A stretch of DNA of 64,000 nucleotides from Protopterus annectens (taxonomy: Eukaryota > Chordata > Ceratodontiformes > Protopteridae). The DNA is taken from contig NC_056747.1 of assembly GCF_019279795.1 (NCBI RefSeq), positions 998,296,320-998,360,319 of the forward strand, read 5' to 3'. Position numbers and translations under genes: made by a program. Positions 24,060 to 36,217 of this stretch are shown here, one piece after another. Under the pieces are notes generated by a model. It did not search any database. It saw only the letters and a list, made by a program, of their open reading frames with translations, and was not told the origin of the DNA. Position 1 is the first letter of the stretch, and each line of letters starts with the position of its first letter.

Positions 24060-24515
24060 GTTTGTGTGGTCTGCATTGCTCTGAATATCACTCATCTCTG
24101 CATGTAATTTTGATTTGAAGCTCTTTATTTAAGCTTTGATGACTTCTATTTTGTATATTATTCTAGTATTGCATTTGTTCTGTTTTAAGTATTCTGTTCT
24201 ATTGGAGTTTTAAGTGTTCCTGGCTAGGGTCAGTTAAAAAAAGTTACTAAAGAATTTGCAATTTGCAAACTGTGAATAACATCGGTTAATTAGTGGGAGG
24301 AGCTGAGAGACAGCATTGCTCTTTTATTTAGAAATATCTGTAGTTAGCCGAAGTGTTTGTGTGGTCTGCATTGCTTTGACTATCAGTCATCTCTGCATTT
24401 AATGTTGATTTGAAGCTCTTTAGTTAAGCTTTGATCACTTCTATTTTGTATCTTATTCTAGTATTACATTTGTTTTGTTTTACATTTTCTGTTCTGTTGG
24501 AGATTTAAGAGTTAC
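24060..24515. repeat. Tandem duplication, period 295 bp
   Basis: GTTTGTGTGGTCTGCATTGC starts at 24,060 and again at 24,355. About 150 bases following each start (through TTCTGTTCTGTTGGAG-like ends) are nearly identical. The first unit is complete and the second partial. It lies about 1.4 kb upstream of the ORF1-like start of CR1-like copy 2, so it may be a LINE promoter monomer. Confidence 0.8.
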
Positions 24516-24867
24516 CCCTTGCTGTGTTCTTATATTTGTTGGCTTTTGAGTTGGCCACCCCAACTATAAATCTCATTGTGAACACTCCTCCCAGTCCTAT
24601 CTCAGCAGCTTATCCTGCTGAGTAGACAGAGATCCACCCCCTTAGTTTCTCAACCTGAAATTACTGTGTTTCATCCCATCCCACTAAACCTAAAAAGAAA
24701 AAACACTTTGCTGTATTTGTGCTTCTTCCTACTTTGGTACTTTAATTTGCTTTTGCTGCCTGTTCTAAAAATGACTCAATTGCACTGATTCTGCTGCATT
24801 TACTACTACTTGTTAGTAGCCTGATGTAATTGTAATGGTTATTCTAAACCTTTGGGTTTAAACACAT

Positions 24868-25110
24868 CATTAAGAAGGTTTGTGGTCTGCACTCTTCTGG
24901 CAGGAGAGGTAGCTTACATCCTTCTAAGTTGGGAGTTGCTGGTTGATGGCTTAGTGTCTGCTATTCTAATATTATCTTAGTTGTGGTTTAAGCACTTGGT
25001 CTTCAGGCCAGTTATTTTACATTAAGAAGGTTTGTGCTTTGGAGGAGAGGGTAGATTATGTCCTTCTAAGCAAGAAATTGCTGGTTTTAAAGGCTTAATG
25101 TGACTGCTTA
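24868..25110. repeat. Tandem duplication, period about 150 bp
   Basis: CATTAAGAAGGTTTGTG occurs near 24,868 and again near 25,020. Both are followed by GGAGAGG(G)TAG-TTA and CATCCTTCTAAG or GTCCTTCTAAG, then a TTGCTGGTT segment. It may be part of the same LINE 5' region as the 295-bp repeat. Confidence 0.7.
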
Positions 25111-25875
25111 TTTGAACTGTTTCATTCTGACACTGGTACCCATTGTTTGCTATAACATAGACTAGATCTTGACAAGCTGAAACTAGCTTTGTTTGTATAA
25201 CTTGAGCACTAATCTAGGCCATTTTTTTGGTTCCCCTGCACCCTAATAGCAGGAGAGTGCAGTTAGAAGTTGTGTGAATGAAGACCGCTGGAACAGGGCT
25301 CAGTTTTGAGCTTTAGTATTGATTAATTTGTTAATCTGTTTAAATCCATTTTCATTTATTTACTGCTGTTATATTTAAGTGTGTATCTGTTCACTTGTGT
25401 TAAATTGACTTAAACAGAGCTTTAATATCTCTAGCATAGTATGGCTACAGGTCTTGGTGCATTCACATATGTTTGTGTGATTCCTGTGTTTCTTGCTATG
25501 CCATCTCGTGTTAGCCAGGGCCTGTCTGCACTTACTGGGAGTAAGTGAACTGGTTGAAACTGGTCTGGCATAGGGTGTTGAGCTGAGAGCTCAGGGACAA
25601 GGGTTGATTGGTCAGTCCCAGTGTTCCTATTTTACCTTCTTTTTTGTGGTATTTAAACACAGCATGTGTGTGGGTTTGTTCTTGCATGCTGCTTTAACCC
25701 TTTGCGAGGTATCATGTTTGCATTTGTTTACCTTACTAGTGCTCCTGTGTGAGCGAGGCCCTTGCCTGCAGCTACTCTATTGTTTTTATCAAGAAATACT
25801 CACACCTATAGGTACTATCCTCAGACAGTACCCACTCTACTATCCCTGGACTCTCTTACACAAATTCTGATAACC

Positions 25876-27591
25876 ATGGATGGACAATTTCCTGTGCTTT
25901 CTCCTGCTAGTCTGGTTGATATGGGCATCCTGAGACAGTGTCACAACTGCCTTATGTACACAGACAACTCTCTACTAATACCACCTAGGAACACAATATG
26001 TGAGAGACACAATCATATTAAGAGTCTAGAATCCTTGCTGTCTCAGTCACAAGCCAGTACATGATTGACAGACCACAATGCTTTGCCAGAGATGACCTTC
26101 ATCTGTCTCCCCCTGGGCTTTAGGCTTCTGGTAAAGGCACTTGTCTCCCCATAGTGCCTTTTTTAGGCAAAGCCATGAGCACAAAATTACCAGCATAAAA
26201 GCTTATTATAAACAACATTTAAAGGTCATGCTGTTAACTGCTAGTAGACTTAGCATGAAACTGCAGTCATTGCAAGCATTCCTTGCCCTGGAGGATGCTG
26301 ACATTTGTGCAGTCACTGAAACCTACTTCAGAGCTATGGATAGCACCCTAACCTTGTCTGGTTACTCATCCTACCACACTTTCAGACCCCAAATTGAGGG
26401 CTACAAAGCCAAAGGAGGTGGAGTTTCAATATTTATCATAGATATACACACATCCAGGCTGGTCAAATGGTATGACACACAGGAGACACTACAAGTGCAG
26501 TTAACTGTTGACAAAACACCTATTCAAATCATAGCTAGCTACAGACCTCCAACCATAACTGAGGACACCCACTCCACCTATCTGGACTTACTTGAACTCA
26601 TCATGATTCAACCCTCTAATCCTGGGAGGCTTTAACTACCCGACCATAGAGTGCAAGACCTATTCTATCCAAACATGAATGCATAGAGATTCCTCAGATT
26701 TGTCACTGCCAATGCGTTGAATCAGCTGGTCAACACCCCTATGACAGGTAGAAATATCCTGTACCTGGTCCTGACCAACATGAGTAGCCACTGTAACACT
26801 CCTACAGTGTCATCCTCCTTGGTAAGAACTGACCATAAAGCCATAACATTTGAAGTCACCATTTCACTTGCCCCCCCCCCCCTTTGTCAGGGTCAAATGA
26901 AAACACTTTTCCAAAGCTGACTACAATTTCCTCAGAGCAGGTATAAGCAGCTTCATAGCCACTGTCCCTTCAGTTGGAACTAGCAGTAATGTAACAACCT
27001 ACACCAAAAAACTATATGAGCAACCTACATAGCTGTATGGACTCAGCAATACCTGGCAGGACCAAATCATCTCCCTCAAGAAAGAGTAAACCAGTCTGGT
27101 GGACAGCAGCAATAAAAAAACTCTATAATAGAAGGAAATATTTGCTGTCCAGCACCAAGAAGGAGCAGGTGCCACGTTGGAGGCATTCACTGCTTTGTCT
27201 GAACAACCGAATAAGGTCACTGGTGAATTACTCTAAGGCTAACTTTGAGTCCAAATTGGCCATATCCACCAAGGACAATCACAAGGCCATCTTCACATGT
27301 GTCCACAGTTTCAGGGACAACACCCAAATCTGCTCTAAACTGGTACTCAATAACACCACATACACATACACCATAGATATAGACAACCTGCTGGCAGACA
27401 GGTTCAGTGAAAATCTCACAACCTCACAACCCTGTCCCCCCATCAGTAAACCAGGACATCCCCAGCACATGCCCTCTCCCCCATCATCATGGAGCAGGTC
27501 CTTAATGCCCTCTTAAAGGCAAAAAATGAAAGTCTCCATGGGACCTGATAACATCCCTGGCTGTATACAACATGAACTCAGGCTTGAGATC
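25876..27591 (+). mobile_element. CR1-like LINE, copy 2, 5' part (split by provirus)
   Basis: The ORF1-like start (MDGQFPVLSP at 25,876) continues to about 26,062. There it jumps to the C-terminal end of the esterase domain (FARDDLHLSPPGF near 26,090), so most of ORF1 is deleted. The endonuclease follows at 26,141-26,920 and a reverse transcriptase linker at 27,016-27,516 (GRTKSSPSRKSKPVWW...). The element continues with GPDNIPGC, then is cut at 27,591 by the provirus and resumes at 37,427. Confidence 0.85.
26141..26920 (+). pseudogene. LINE endonuclease domain (broken)
   Basis: Frame 26,141-26,635 has DADICAVTETYF (the catalytic E, with W replaced by Y), KAKGGGVSIFI and IIASYRPP. A frameshift at the NPGRL position (about 26,630) precedes LVNTPMTGRNILYLVLTN and SSSLVRTDHK, the catalytic Asp-His pair, at 26,717-26,920. 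A C13-type homopolymer at 26,869-26,883 disrupts the frame again. This is the ORF2 N-terminal nuclease that nicks target DNA. Confidence 0.8.
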
Positions 27592-28361
27592 TGTCAAAGG
27601 AAAAATAACTTCAAAATGATCAACACACGGCAGGTTCAGGTTAAGGCAATTTAATCTTGCAGCAAGGAGACAAAAATGTGCTAATACAGAGTTTGTTTAA
27701 CTAGAATCAGGAAGTGAGACTGTCTTTATACATTTCTTACAAGGTATTGCCTACTAAGCTGACGTAATAAATCACAAGTTCTTTCAATATTGTTTCTCAG
27801 CAGCTGTTTGTCCATGATTTTCTGCTGGCATATCAGGTTTACAAAAAAAACTTCCTGAGGAAAACAAGGTGGCCTTGATGACCACCAGTCAGATACAACT
27901 TTTACTATGCAATGTTACCATCCAAGGTACTATGGCTAATTTGAGCACAAAGCAAGTACAGATTACAGTTCATTTCTTCAAGCAGTCTTTTGTCTGATAT
28001 ATCTCTTCTTTTCCGCAGCTGTGCATGTTCTCATAACATGAACAGGGCTGATTGTTCATATTCAATCACATTATAGAAAACAGTATTGTTCTATTCATTC
28101 ACTATTCATTCATTTTCCCGACCTAGCCGATAATTGCCTGCTTCCCAGTATATTTCCAAAAGGCATAAACATGAATTTTGCTGTGCTAGCAAATACTAGG
28201 TCAGAGAGCATCTTGCAATTTCAGAAAGCATACTGCAGTTTGAAAAGCATCTTATAATCTCATACAAAATTAAGCTGTACATAAAATAGAACGAAAATGT
28301 GTTATCCCTTTTAGCTTCTAATAAGCACTAAACATATACATTAATACATATTTTTCTAACA
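27592..28361 (-). repeat. Proviral 3' LTR
   Basis: On the minus strand it starts TGTTAGAAAAATATG and ends CCTTTGACA, giving TG...CA termini. A TATA-like element (TGTATAAAGA) lies at about 27,723-27,732. An ATTAAA possible poly(A) signal lies about 75 bases downstream of it, near 27,648. By eye it matches the other LTR at about 96 percent, with one small indel near 27,838. Confidence 0.95.
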
Positions 28362-28374
28362 TTTCCCCCCTGTT
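28362..28374 (-). promoter_or_regulatory. Polypurine tract
   Basis: The minus strand reads AACAGGGGGGAAA immediately before the 3' LTR start, as expected for the primer of plus-strand DNA synthesis. Confidence 0.85.
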
Positions 28375-28473
28375 AATACTTTTTATTCTATTTTCAAAAG
28401 CATAAACAATTGCTTCTTCTCCTAACCTCTTTCTGTTCAGAATTTGCAGTTAAGAGAGTCATTCAGTTTAAAC

Positions 28474-29948
28474 TTATGAAAGTGTTTCATTTTTCAGCAG
28501 TTCTTCAATTTCAGTACTTTGATATAAAGTCTCAAAAGCTGACAGGTCTATAAAATCTTTGATCAATCTTTTCATGCAGGGAATACCACAACAAACACAC
28601 ACTCCTAATAGGAGTAATCCCACACAAATGACAATCAGGACATTCATTAGGATGCTGTCCCACCCCCAAACAAGTTCTGGAAAAAGTCCATCAGTGGGTT
28701 TGGGCCTGGTTTGGTCATGGTCGACACTTGCTGAATCACCTCAAGATGATCGTTTATCTCATGCTGGTTGTCAGGAATATATGAACAGCACTCCTCTTTT
28801 ATTAAAGCGCACGTACCACCTTTCGCCACTAGGGTGAACTCAAGAGCCATGCGGTTTTGAAGCACCACAGTTCTCATAGCATTCAGCTCATCAGCCATTA
28901 ACTTGAGAGCAGAAAAAGTTGCATTACTCATTACTTCAAGAAGTTTGGACAGTTTTCTCAGCTCCCAAATCGATTTCACTGCGCCATATGCAGGGGCTAT
29001 ACCTGCCCATGATATAATAGTATCACTCAAGTCCATGTGTGTCAGTTTATCTTTGTTTTTCACGGAATTATGGTTTCTCCAGCCTGCTTTGATTCGTCCC
29101 ACTGGATTTTCAGGCCTTCTGATTGGATTTCCAGTTTTCTTGATGACCTCTCTGACATTTCAAATTCTTCCCTGAGGCAAAACTGCAGTGTGTCATATGG
29201 CCAGAACCAGGTAACCCAAAAAACAACTGCCAGACCAGTTCTCAGGTAACCATTTGTATGCCTTTTTCCCACAAACAAAATAACAGTTCTCTACTTTAGT
29301 ATTAATATGCACTTGCCCTGCATGAAACATTTTCTTATCAATAATAGATAGTTGTTTTAAAAGAACAGGATTATGTTGTATGTCATCAATAGTCTTATGA
29401 ATCGACTCAAGATATGAGTCATAGTTTGTATCACAGCTATAACCTGCATTATTGCCTTTGGTATAACATTTGTAAGGAATAGTCACATTACAATTACTCC
29501 AACCTACCTGAACAGTATCATTTTTGTAAAAACATACAATTGCCTTTTGTGTAACAGGCAGGTACAATGCTATTTTGTCTTGTGATTTTACAGTTGTAGT
29601 ATCAAAAAGCAAATTTTCCCAGGTCTCATTGACCCCTGAGGGGACAGCAGTCATCAATAATCCCCCGTATGCTGTCGGTATAGCTGTGCAGATCCAACAA
29701 ATCGAAACATTAACAGTTTCAGTATACACATATTTAATTGCTTGGTACGTGTTAAAGTTCGGATGCCAGTCTATGAATGATTCACGTTTATTCAGTTCAG
29801 CTCGTGTGGCTGGAAAAAGGAAAGGCCACAACAAAAAGATTAATGTTATCAGTATGGCCAACAGAATGATCATGCAATACTTCTGAGGTTGTTCAGCATT
29901 TCTACTTGCTCCGTATCTGGTCATTTTGTTCTTGTGTAACAGTAACAA
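28474..29948 (-). pseudogene. env: Endogenous retroviral env (defective)
   Basis: The surface subunit frame runs from 29,948 to 29,196. It has a hydrophobic stretch at about residues 27-48 (signal-anchor-like) and a CWIC motif matching the CXXC box of gamma-type surface subunits, plus several N-x-S/T sites. Two in-frame TGA codons (29,193-29,195 and about 29,163) interrupt it. The transmembrane subunit continues in the same frame with a heptad-like helix and a CX6CC motif near 28,785-28,810. A frame change in a G-rich run near 28,660 separates this from the membrane anchor (hydrophobic ILMNVLIVICVGLLLLGV) and a cytoplasmic tail ending at 28,474. The start overlaps the end of pol by 28 bases. 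Confidence 0.9.
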
Positions 29949-31117
29949 GTTTTTTTATCCAGTTCAAAGTTTTTAACTAATTTACAGTGTGTCAGATGAA
30001 TCCAGGAAGCTCGCTCTGCGATCTTGACTGCAGTGGATGTTGACAGTAACACTTGATATGGCCCTTCCCACTTTGGTGTGGTCCAGTTTCTTTTCTTGAT
30101 AACTTTCACCCAGACCCACATGCCTGGGACTACTGCTGCTTCCAATGTTCTGATTTGTTCTTTATCTGAAACAGAATTCAACTGCAGAAGTTGTTTATTA
30201 CTTAGAAGACATCTCATGTATTCTGCACGTGAACTGTCAGCCTCCTGGTCTGCAGGCATGAGAGGTTTCCACTGAGGTATATAATATGCCCTCCCAAACA
30301 GTATTTCAAAAGGAGTTAACCCCTTTGCATTGGGAACAGTTCTCATGCTCAACAGTGCCAGAGGCAGGCAGTGCACCCAGTTCTTCTGTGTCTCACTAAT
30401 CAATTTTCTAAGTTTGTTTTTCAAAACCCCATTATGCTTCTCTACTAATCCTGTGGATTGGGGGTGGTATGCACAATGGTTCTTTAAGGAAATTCTGAAA
30501 TATCGGCTCAGCTGTTGTATGGTTTGATTTACAAAGTGTGTGCCATTGTCACTGTAGATCTTTTCCGGTATGCCAAATCTAGGAATAATTTCTTTAACAA
30601 GGACTTTCGCAACAGTAGCTGCATCTGGATTTTTGGTCGTAAAAGCTTCCACCCATTTGGAAAACATATCTATAATGACAAGACAATATTTCTTATTTTC
30701 ACATTTGTTTAGTTCTATGAAATCCATACCGATAGTATAGAATGGGTACGGTGGTGTTGGGAAACTCCCTTGCTTAGGCTTCAATGCCCCTTGTGCATGA
30801 CGCCTGTTACAAACATGGCATGCTGCACAAAATTTTTTTGTGTAGTTTGTAAATCCATATGCAGTGAACACACGGTTCACTAACTGTATCGTCCCCCCTG
30901 TTGAGACATGGCACTGCCCATGGCGCAACAAAGCTGCATATCTAAACAAGTTAGACGGCAAATTTGGTTTTCTTTCTTTGGAGATGTACAGCCCTTTCTC
31001 AAGAATTGCTCCACGTTTTATCCATTTCGGTTTTTCTACATTTGTAGTAAGTGTCTGCATTGTTTTTAACACTTCTAAATCTAAAATCTCAGAAGGTTGT
31101 GGGTTGTAATTCCTCAC
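29921..31117 (-). pseudogene. pol: Endogenous retroviral integrase (3' part of pol)
   Basis: This is the longest intact integrase frame, 398 residues. It has an HHCC-type zinc-binding N-terminus (RHGQCHVS... then CAACHVC). The DDE catalytic core has Asp in GMDFIEL, Asp in YSDNGTHF and Glu in [10 protein letters not shown]-terminal GPY/F-type module follows ([10 protein letters not shown]), a feature of gamma/epsilon retroviruses and some Gypsy elements. The open frame's ATG at 31,117 is not a true start: integrase is cleaved from a pol polyprotein, and a frame change at about 31,100 separates it from RNase H. It overlaps env. Confidence 0.93.
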
Positions 31118-34100
31118 TCAAAAGAAATACTTCTGAAGCTGAAGCTGCCTGTTTTGCAGCTATATCAGCTCTGACATTATGTTAGAAAAATGTGTATTTA
31201 AATATATGAGAAATGCTAGTTTAAAAGCAAAGTAGTATATAATGCATTTTATTCTATTAATCATATAACAGTACAATTAATTCATGTGTAAATGTAAGTA
31301 GTTTTGAAACTGCAGTGTGGCTTGAAGCAAAGCTGATCTCTGACCCTGGCAGAATGCTAGCTTAGCAAGTTTTAATGTTTATGCTTTTCACAAGTGATTA
31401 TCTGCTGGGTCAGCAAATTAAATGTGTGAAATAATGAAATCTTCTGCTCTTTCCTGTTGGAATGATTTGGCCTTGTATATGTGTTACTAAGATAGCACGC
31501 AGCTGTGTGAGAAAGTGTAACAGAGAACAAAGACATGCATTAAAAGACTGAAGCTGCTATTGTATTCGAACTGATATGAAACCTTGAACAAGTAACTTTA
31601 CAGAAAGACATGACTGACCAGCTGGATAGCAAGGCCATATTGTATCTAGAGAAAAAGTTTTTTAAAATATACAGCATCAGCAGATTTAATGAATAAAGAA
31701 CTGTAAGCTAAAGTGATGTAGATGCCCTGTGACATATCACGTCAGTAAGGTGGGCATAGCTTAAATGTTAAACCTATATAAAATTGTGTGCTTCCTGTTT
31801 CATGTCAGACAAAATTCTGTACTTGTACATTTTTTGCCTCCTGGTGTACACTAGTAAACTTTTGAATCTGAACCTCCTGTGTATTGAATTCTTAATTATA
31901 TTTAACACATTACCTTTTGAAATCCTATCCTGTTGCTTGGTATGAGCTACACATTTACAAACAGCTATTTTCTGAGGTAACTGAATAGATTCTAACAAAT
32001 CTAAAATAAATTGCGCATGATTAATTGGTTTACCAGTAGATGTTATCATTCCTCTATTTTTCCACTGCTACACAAAAACATGTACAGTAGAAAAAGTGTA
32101 CTGGCTGTCAGTAAAAATGTTCACACATTTACCCTTTGCCAAGGTACATGCCCTTGTCAAAGCAATCAATTCTGCTGCTTGTGCAGATAAGTTGTGTGGT
32201 AAAGACTTTGCTTCTAAAATCTCAGTATCAGAAACTACTGCATACCCTACTAGATTCTGTCCTGTAGGACCCCTTCTGCATGAGCTGTCCACGTAATATG
32301 TCACCTCGGCATCATCCAAGAGAACATCCATTAGATCTTTTCTAGGCAGTGTCTTTTGCTCAATTTCCTGCAGGCAGCTGTGTGGTGTGCCATCCGCAGG
32401 GATCGGGAGCAAGGTAGACAGGTTTAAAGTTGTACATCGTTCAATTGTCATATGAGGTTGGCTCAGGAGTATAGTCATACAGGAAAGCTGTCTAGCAGGA
32501 GAAAGATATGCTACTTTTTCTTGCAGCAAAATAATTGCAACTGCATGAGGCACTCTCAATGTGAGAGGGTGGAACAACACTACTGAGGCCGGAGCCTGTA
32601 CTGCCATTGCAGCTGCAACTACTGCTTGTACACAGTGGGGCAGGGATCGTGCCACTGGGTCCAGCTGTGATGAATAATAAGCTATGGGGCGTTGTTTATT
32701 CCCATGCTGCTGTGTTAACACTGATGTCATGCAACCTTGTTTACAATCTACAGTTTGGAAAAAACGTTTAGGATTGTTCGGTAATCCTAAAACTAATGAA
32801 GATGCTATTAGTTGTTTCAATTTGCAGAAAACTGATTCTGCTTCTGGTGTCCATTGTAATAAATCTTGTGCTGCCATAGGCTTCTTGTATATCAAGTTGG
32901 TCAGTGGAGCAGACTCCAAGGCATAGTTTGGAATCCAACTCCAACAGAAATTAGTCGTGCCCAGGAAGGACATAATTTCCTTCTTGGTAGTCGGTTTGGG
33001 CGCTTGCAAAATTGCTATTTTTCTATCCTCATCTAATATTCTACCTTCTTTGGATATTACATATCCCAGGTATTTAACCTGCTTTCTCCAAAGCTGCAAT
33101 TTGTTTTTGTTTACTTTATGTCCTTGTGTGGCTAAAAATTGTAGTAATGCTATGGTATCTTCTCTACATTCTTGCTGGGTGGGGGCTGCCAGCAGGATGT
33201 CGTCTACATAAAGTAAAATTTGGCTGCCTCTTGGTGGGCTAAATCCTGCCAAGTTGCTTGCCATCTCTTGTGCGAATATTGTTGGGCTTTCATAATACCC
33301 CTGTGGTAGTCGCGTGTATGTATACCTTTTCCCCTGAAATGTGAATGCAAACCAATGTTGGCTGTCAGGGTGTATCGGTATCGAGAAAAATGCATTGCTA
33401 ATGTCTACCACAGAAAAATACTTCTGTTGAGGCTTCAAATCATTCAATAGGGTGTGTGGATCTGGCACCGTAGGTGCTCTAGCTATTATTGCATCATTTA
33501 CAGCTTGTAAGTCTTGGACCATACGCCATTCCCCGTTTGCTTTCCTAACAGGAAATAAGGGTGTATTACATGGCGAATTGGGAGATTCTATCAGTACTCC
33601 TTCCTTAAGTAAGGCTGCTATTATAGGTTTGATTCCTACTTCTGCATCCTTTCTTAAGGGATACTGTCTCTTTTGAGGTCTGAATGCTGATTTTGGCATA
33701 ATAGTAACTGGTCCTGCTGTACGGATTAATCCTGCATCTAATTTCCCTGTTGACCAGAGAGTTTCTGGTATACTCTGTAAAGCTTTTTCTTCCTCTTCTA
33801 GTAAGAGTGCTAATCATCTGTCCACGCTAGACTGCAAGTGTACAGCTGGGTGTGTCTGCATTATCCAATTTAACTTCTGTTTTTGTATTCCCTGTTCTGA
33901 CAATTCTAACTGTTTGTTTTTCCCACTTTGTGACTTTTTCTCCAAGATCTGCCCATTTCACATTCTTGTCTTTTGTTAAACTAACATGTGGTAATCGATT
34001 AGATTTATAGAGTGCAAAGAATTCCTGGGGTAATGAACAGCTGACTACACTAGTACCTTCTGTGTCCCAGTACAGATAACGTAATACTAATCTGTTTGCA

Positions 34101-34239
34101 TGGTTTTTAAACAGTTCTTGCTCCTATTCCTTATCAGGTCCTGGTGTGCTACAATAATACAGAGTACAGTGCAACAAATGCTGTTTATCAGTGTCAAGGG
34201 AGGGGGATTTACTGATGGCTATGTCCATTAGTTCTTCAG
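31110..34239 (-). pseudogene. pol: Endogenous retroviral pol: RT and RNase H (defective)
   Basis: The segment after pro (34,239 to about 33,820) is in a shifted frame with stops. The RT is open from 33,815 to 32,071: LPQGYYESP in the palm, LLYVDDILLA with the catalytic YVDD at about 33,210, and a connection domain. RNase H has Asp in YYVDSS, Glu in QAAELIAL and Asp in FTDSQY. It is stopped by TAG at 32,068-32,070, then continues in frame to the SKGN segment. There a solo LTR is inserted (31,180-31,907), and RNase H resumes at 31,174. These enzymes would copy viral RNA to DNA. The lesions rule out a functional product. Confidence 0.92.
31180..31907 (+). mobile_element. Solo LTR of a second retrovirus-like element, inserted in RNase H
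   Basis: A 728-bp block begins TGTTAGAAAAATGTG and ends ATATTTAACA. It is flanked by an exact 5-bp duplication CATTA (31,175-31,179 and 31,908-31,912). RNase H coding sequence resumes on both sides. It has an AATAAA-like signal near 31,691 and a TATATAAAA box near 31,773. No internal coding region remains, so it is a recombined solo LTR. The first 15 bases resemble the proviral LTR start, but the rest differs, so it is a related but distinct family. It lies in opposite orientation to the host provirus. Confidence 0.88.
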
Positions 34240-34857
34240 TTATGCCCCTGGACCAGTCATAACTAAGTCCTGGCTGCACCAATAAAATGTTTCACCCTCC
34301 GGTCGCACCACAAAAGTATCCATTTGTCGCTGTGCTTCCATACCCTGCATAGTTCGTACTACTGCTATGCCAAATATCTGCATAAGATCTCTGCTCAAAA
34401 GGTTTACTGTACATTTTGCAGAAACGACAATTTTGCTTTTCTGGGTCATCCCTGAAACAGGGTCAGTTATTGCTATGTTGTGGGAGAGTGGCTCCTGATA
34501 CAGCTGTCCATTAGCTGCTTTCACTAATATGTAATCAAGTGATTCTGAATTTTCTGGTAGCTTGGAAGGATGTATCAGGGTCCGTGAAACCCCTGAGTCA
34601 CAAAGGAATTTAACTTCCTTCCCCTCTACCAGAAGTGTAACTTCCAGTTTTGTGTCTGCTAAATAGAGCTCTAGGCTTAATAATGCCAAGTCTAAAATTT
34701 CATTTTCTTCACCACCAGTGATTTCTTGTACTTCCTCTATTTCTTCTATCACATTCTCTACTCCCTCTATCACATTTGCATTTGTCTTTTCTTGGTTATT
34801 CCCTTCTAGTGATTCTTGACAATCATATAGTAAGTCCTCACCCTCCTTATTTTCCAT
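34240..34857 (-). pseudogene. pro: Endogenous retroviral protease (end of gag-pro frame)
   Basis: An acidic linker (residues about 1-65) is followed by an aspartyl protease with FLCDSGVSRTLI, the DSG active site, at about residue 92. It lies in the same frame as the nucleocapsid zinc knuckle, and I see no stop codon between them. That differs from the gag stop codon read through in typical gammaretroviruses, unless the original stop has mutated. A TAA at 34,240-34,242 ends the frame before the RT. Confidence 0.88.
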
Positions 34858-36217
34858 GGCTACCTTCTTGTTTTGCTTGCAATCTCTTGCTAAATGTCCC
34901 TTTTTCCCACATTTAAAACATTCACCCCTTTTCTTTCTTTCTTCAAACTCTTCTGATCGTTTATCAGATTGTTTGTTTCCCTGGGCATTTTTCTTGCCCT
35001 TTTTTCTGGACTGTACTACATAAACTTCTGCTCCATCTTCTACAGTAAATACTTTGGCTTTCTTTTTCTTTTTACTGTTAAAATGCCTTTTGGCATGCCT
35101 AGCATAATCTACTTGTATGATGGTCTACCATGTGCTTTGTAATAAAGCTGCTTATAGGCAAAATACTGCCTTTCAAAAATGCATTCTTTAATTGCTGCTC
35201 ATATGGGGAATCATGTATTTGATCTTCAGGTACCTGCATTCCACAATGGTTATTAAAACACTCTAATAATCTAGCATAATATCTGTCAACAGTTTCACCT
35301 TCCTGTTGGATGCATTGATTAATGCAAGTCCAGTCTGCCCTAGGCTTCCATTTCTCAGAGATTCGGTCTGTTAGACCTTTCACTCTGTTATCCAGTTCTG
35401 CGTTGCTATGTGGGAGTGGCTTATGTTCTGCATCACGGGGATTCCAGTTGCCACTGATCATGTGCCAATCTGGACCTACGATCTGTCTGACTACTTTTTC
35501 TACTTCTTCTCCGTTCAAATGATAACTTAACCTCATGCCCTGTAAGTCTTCTAAGAATTTCCTAAAATTAACTTTCGGATGGGGAATTCCCTCTGTGGCT
35601 TTCCAGATGTCTTCCGGTGTCCACGGTCTATATACTAGAAGAGTTGGGTCCTGTCCTGCCTGTCCTGTCTGCGGCTTTGGTACTTCTATGAGTGGACATA
35701 TCTCTTCTTCACTAATAGCTCGTGAATTTTTATTTATTTCATATAACTCAATATCTCCTCTTAAGTTACGTGTTCGAGACCTGGTCTCGATGGGATCTCT
35801 AACATATGGTCCTGGCTTCGCGGTGACAGCCGGGTATAGCGCAGGTGGACCAGCTCATCCACTCACTTCATATTCTGGTGGAGGGGGTGGAAGGGCTGAT
35901 GCCATTACCAAATTATTGTCTTCTTTATCTAGAAACATAGCTTTTGAATTATTACTTTTTTGTTCCCTACAGTTTGCTTCCTCAATCCACCTGTGTGCCT
36001 GAGGAACTCCCAACTGGCGTTGCTTTTTTACCTAACCTTTTGCGTCAGCTTTAAGCTGTTTGACAATAAGCGAGGATTTTTCTAATTTGCCATCAAATTC
36101 ATATTTATTAACCCATTTTGTATAGTATCTAATATTGTCAGCACACTGTCATTGCATATGTTTTGCATCTTCGGTTAGCGGTGGGTTTTGTGAACTTTTT
36201 GTGCACTTATTACCCAT
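34858..36217 (-). pseudogene. gag: Endogenous retroviral gag (defective)
   Basis: The ATG at 36,217 is followed by Gly (MGNKCTKSS), a myristoylation-type matrix start. In-frame stops lie at 36,149-36,151 (TGA), 36,032-36,034 (TAG) and 35,855-35,857 (TGA). A proline-rich stretch with PPPPPEY near 35,880 is a late-domain-like candidate. Capsid sequence is open at 35,099-35,536, including a major-homology-like segment (QQEGETVDRYYARLLE). A one-base frame change near 35,115 leads to a lysine-rich region. The nucleocapsid CCHC knuckle follows (C-X2-C-X4-H-X4-C, 34,879-34,920). A single knuckle is typical of gammaretroviruses. Confidence 0.88.

Noticed and set aside
25604..25870. Small hydrophobic protein (88 residues)
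   Set aside because: It lies in the presumed 5' region of a LINE, lacks relatives that I recognise, and its hydrophobicity follows from T-rich DNA.
28647..29102. Host-domesticated env (syncytin-like) gene
   Set aside because: Two in-frame stops and a frame change before the membrane anchor interrupt env, so no full protein can be made from this copy.
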